Source: PHAA01 sp964457945 (GTDB lineage Bacteria; Bacillota; Syntrophomonadia; Syntrophomonadales; Syntrophomonadaceae). From it: a stretch of DNA of 64,000 nucleotides. The notes beneath the pieces are model-generated. The model was not told the origin of the DNA. It saw nothing but the letters and a program-made list of their open reading frames with translations, and did no database searches. The position numbers and the translations under genes are program-made. This document shows, piece after piece, positions 61,902-64,000 of the stretch; positions within the stretch are counted from its first letter, which is position 1, and the number at the start of each line of letters is the position of its first letter. The stretch spans positions 33,941 to 97,940 of the forward strand of contig CAYWFX010000006.1 in assembly GCA_964457945.1 (NCBI GenBank), written 5' to 3'.

Positions 61902-63230
61902 ATGAAGGTATTAATTAAGGATGGTCTTATCGTAACCATGAATGCTGACCGGCAGATATTTCAGGGTGATATCCTGATCGAGGACGATCGGATTAGTCAG
62001 TTAGGCGATGTGGAGCTCCAGCTAGTGGATAAAACTATTGATGCCAGGGGAAAATTGGTGATTCCAGGTTTGATTCAAAGCCATGTTCACCTGTGTCAGA
62101 CATTATTTCGCGGTATGGCTGATGACCTTCAGCTGCTGGATTGGTTGAATTTAAGAATATGGCCTCTGGAGGCGGCCCATGATGAAGATTCTTTATATTA
62201 CTCAGCTCTCCTGGGCTGTGGCGAGCTTCTTCGAGGTGGGACCACGTCTATTATCGACATGGGTACGGTAAGACATACCAGCACCATTTTTGAAGCTGTA
62301 TCCCGAGCGGGTATTCGCTATCTGGGTGGCAAATGCATGATGGATCATGGCAACGATAATGCCGCTCTGTTGAGAGAAGACACTAGTAGCAGCCTGCAGG
62401 AAAGCGTAGATTTACTGGAAAGGTGGAATGGACGGGAAAATGGACGCCTGAATTATGCCTTTTGTCCTCGCTTCGTACCTTCCTGCTCGGAAGCAATGCT
62501 GCTCCAGGTTAAACAATTGGCTGATGAGTATCGGGTTCCTGTACATACCCATGCCTCGGAAAATAAAGATGAAATCGAACTGGTTATAAGGCAACGGGGA
62601 AGTCGTAACATTGTTTTCCTTGATGAACTGGGATTACTTAATGAAAGACTGATCCTGGCTCATTGTATTCAGGTTGATAAAGCGGAAAAGGATCTTTTGA
62701 CTACGGCTAAGGTAAATGTAGCTCACTGTCCATCCTGCAATTTGAAACTGGCCTCCGGTATTGCCCCGGTGCCTGAATACCTTAAGCGGGGGATTAATGT
62801 ATCGCTGGGGGCTGATGGGGCTCCCGCTAACAATAATCTGAGTATGTTTATAGAGATGAGAATGGCAGCCCTCATTCAGAAACCTCTAAGCGGACCTACT
62901 GCGATGCCTGCCGAAGAGGTGTTTGCTATGGCTACCCTGGGAGGAGCGCGGGCTATGGGTCTTCAGGAACAAATAGGCAGCCTGGAAGAAGGTAAAAAAG
63001 CTGATATAGTTGTCGTTGATATTAATAAATGGCATACCTGCCCGGTTAGTGCGGCCGGAGTGTATGCTCAATTGGTCTACCAGGTGCAAACCCAGGATGT
63101 ATGTTGTACAATAATTGATGGTGAAATTATAATGGAAAAAGGGGAGGTTTTAACCTTGGATCAGGCAGATATACTGCAGGGTGCGGAATCCTCCTTGCAG
63201 AGAGTAAGGCAGCGGGCTGGTCTGGTTTAA
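61902..63230 (+). CDS. mtaD: Amidohydrolase, 5-methylthioadenosine/S-adenosylhomocysteine deaminase type
   Basis: This 442-residue metal-dependent deaminase shows the motif SHVHLCQTLFRGMADDLQLL, then HTHASENKDE, LAHCIQ and SLGADGAPANNNLSM, as in MtaD. It would deaminate methylthioadenosine or S-adenosylhomocysteine. MTA is the by-product of spermidine synthase, also in this window. Related TrzN/AtzA-type chlorohydrolases cannot be excluded. AAAGGAG precedes the start. Confidence 0.88.
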   Translation: MKVLIKDGLIVTMNADRQIFQGDILIEDDRISQLGDVELQLVDKTIDARGKLVIPGLIQSHVHLCQTLFRGMADDLQLLDWLNLRIWPLEAAHDEDSLYYSALLGCGELLRGGTTSIIDMGTVRHTSTIFEAVSRAGIRYLGGKCMMDHGNDNAALLREDTSSSLQESVDLLERWNGRENGRLNYAFCPRFVPSCSEAMLLQVKQLADEYRVPVHTHASENKDEIELVIRQRGSRNIVFLDELGLLNERLILAHCIQVDKAEKDLLTTAKVNVAHCPSCNLKLASGIAPVPEYLKRGINVSLGADGAPANNNLSMFIEMRMAALIQKPLSGPTAMPAEEVFAMATLGGARAMGLQEQIGSLEEGKKADIVVVDINKWHTCPVSAAGVYAQLVYQVQTQDVCCTIIDGEIIMEKGEVLTLDQADILQGAESSLQRVRQRAGLV

Positions 63231-63257
63231 AAGAAACATATAGTTTATGGAGGATTG

Positions 63258-63947
63258 ATGGACATTTCTAATAAAAGGTTACCCTGGGGGCATATCTTAC
63301 TGGCCGTTGCATTTATAAGTGTACTGGTCTTTTTTAGTGTGAAATATGCGCCCCTAATGACTGATATCATAAGTAATAGAGATAGATTCAGGGAATTCAT
63401 CTTGTCTTATGGCAATAAAGGTGTTCTGGTATTTATTGGCTTTCAAATTATTCATATACTCATACCTGTTATTCCCGGAGAAGTAGTGCAGATAGCCGGT
63501 GGTTACGTATTTGGGACTTTTGCTGGCAGTATTTATATGGTGATAGGTACGATTGTAGGAACGATTATTGTTTTTTATGCAGCCCAGTTCATTGGCTATC
63601 CAATCGTAAAAGTATTTGTTAAGCCTGAAAAAATCGAGAAGTTTAAGGCAATGTTGAATAGCAACAAAGCTGAAATAGCTATTTTTATCATGATGTTAGT
63701 TCCTGGATTCCCCAAAGATACACTGATATATATTGCTGGGCTAACGCCCATAATGCCGATAAGGTTTATTGTGATATCAATAGTAGCAAGAACTCCAGGC
63801 CTAATTGGATCTGCATTTATAGGAGCCAGTATTCATCAAAAAGACTACAAAGCCGTCATTATCATGTCCATAATTACTATAGCGGTAATAGCTTTGGGTT
63901 ATGTGCTCAGGAAGCACGCATTGATCAAGAACAAGAACAATGTATAG
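63258..63947 (+). CDS. TVP38/TMEM64 family membrane protein
   Basis: This 229-residue protein has five to six membrane segments and the family core VIPGEVVQIAGGYVFGTFAG and MLVPGFPKDTLIYIAGLTPI. These DedA-related proteins are thought to take part in lipid transport across membranes. ATG 63258 is chosen; TGGAGG lies just upstream and TTG 63255 is the other choice. It follows the amidohydrolase by 27 bp and is probably in the same unit. Confidence 0.9.
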   Translation: MDISNKRLPWGHILLAVAFISVLVFFSVKYAPLMTDIISNRDRFREFILSYGNKGVLVFIGFQIIHILIPVIPGEVVQIAGGYVFGTFAGSIYMVIGTIVGTIIVFYAAQFIGYPIVKVFVKPEKIEKFKAMLNSNKAEIAIFIMMLVPGFPKDTLIYIAGLTPIMPIRFIVISIVARTPGLIGSAFIGASIHQKDYKAVIIMSIITIAVIALGYVLRKHALIKNKNNV

Positions 63948-64000
63948 TGTCAATGATCAGGGAAAATGTCACCCCTTACGTAGATAAGTGATCAGCAATA

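Overview
The window looks like a chromosomal piece of an anaerobic, endospore-forming, low-to-mid GC Firmicute. It carries spoIIP and spoIVA, a fused IspH/ribosomal protein S1 gene, two-domain GTPase Der, and strong AGGAGG-type ribosome binding sites. Several CoA-transferases, acyl-CoA dehydrogenases, a 4-hydroxybutyryl-CoA dehydratase-type enzyme and a membrane pyrophosphatase point to a fermentative or syntrophic fatty-acid/hydroxy-acid metaboliser, such as a Syntrophomonas-like Clostridium relative. That placement is inference from gene content, not from a marker gene.

Layout. 1-3.9 kb: the 3' end of a SufBD gene, a LysR regulator, and a polyamine set (pyruvoyl arginine decarboxylase, spermidine synthase, agmatinase). 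4.2-8 kb: a TetR regulator with a clear operator, a Lon protease and a small SHOCT protein that ends at a 100-N assembly gap flanked by a 55-bp duplicate. 8.3-10.6 kb (minus strand): branched-chain aminotransferase, rubrerythrin and an unknown acidic protein. 10.8-28.5 kb (plus strand): a housekeeping run of cmk, plsC, ispH-rpsA, mobA, fni, spoIIP, two DUF3189 genes, a DUF512 radical SAM gene, der, plsY, gpsA, spoIVA, hom and lysC. 28.5-34.9 kb: a thiolase relic, two CoA-transferases, two acyl-CoA dehydrogenases and an XRE regulator.

35.1-44.8 kb (minus strand) is a complete compact nitrogenase operon, nifH-nifI1-nifI2-nifD-nifK-(AnfO-like)-nifE-nifN-nifB. It is read from a good sigma-A promoter through a 340-nt structured leader that contains an intrinsic terminator in its middle. 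NifI1/NifI2 would give post-translational control, and the leader suggests RNA-level control as well. NifD keeps the ligands of P-cluster and FeMo-cofactor, there is no delta subunit gene, and an AnfO-like gene sits between nifK and nifE.

45-50 kb: an unknown small gene, a soluble chemoreceptor-like protein, adenylate kinase and a membrane pyrophosphatase. 50-60.3 kb is a catabolic island. A textbook sigma-54 promoter heads a three-gene minus-strand operon (4-hydroxybutyryl-CoA dehydratase family, metallo-beta-lactamase hydrolase, acyl-CoA synthetase). It is divergent from a sigma-54 activator gene, with a perfect 19-bp inverted repeat between them. A GntP permease and a CaiB CoA-transferase follow, with a decayed fragment of the same activator between them. 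60.3-64 kb: a nitroreductase relic, GIY-YIG and DUF2087 proteins, an MTA/SAH-deaminase-type amidohydrolase and a TVP38 membrane protein.

The observations most worth a second look are the nif leader RNA, the AnfO-like gene in a Mo-type nif operon, the sigma-54 hydroxyacyl-CoA island with its activator relic, and an apparent AUA start for fni. No tRNA, rRNA, CRISPR array or intact mobile element was recognised.
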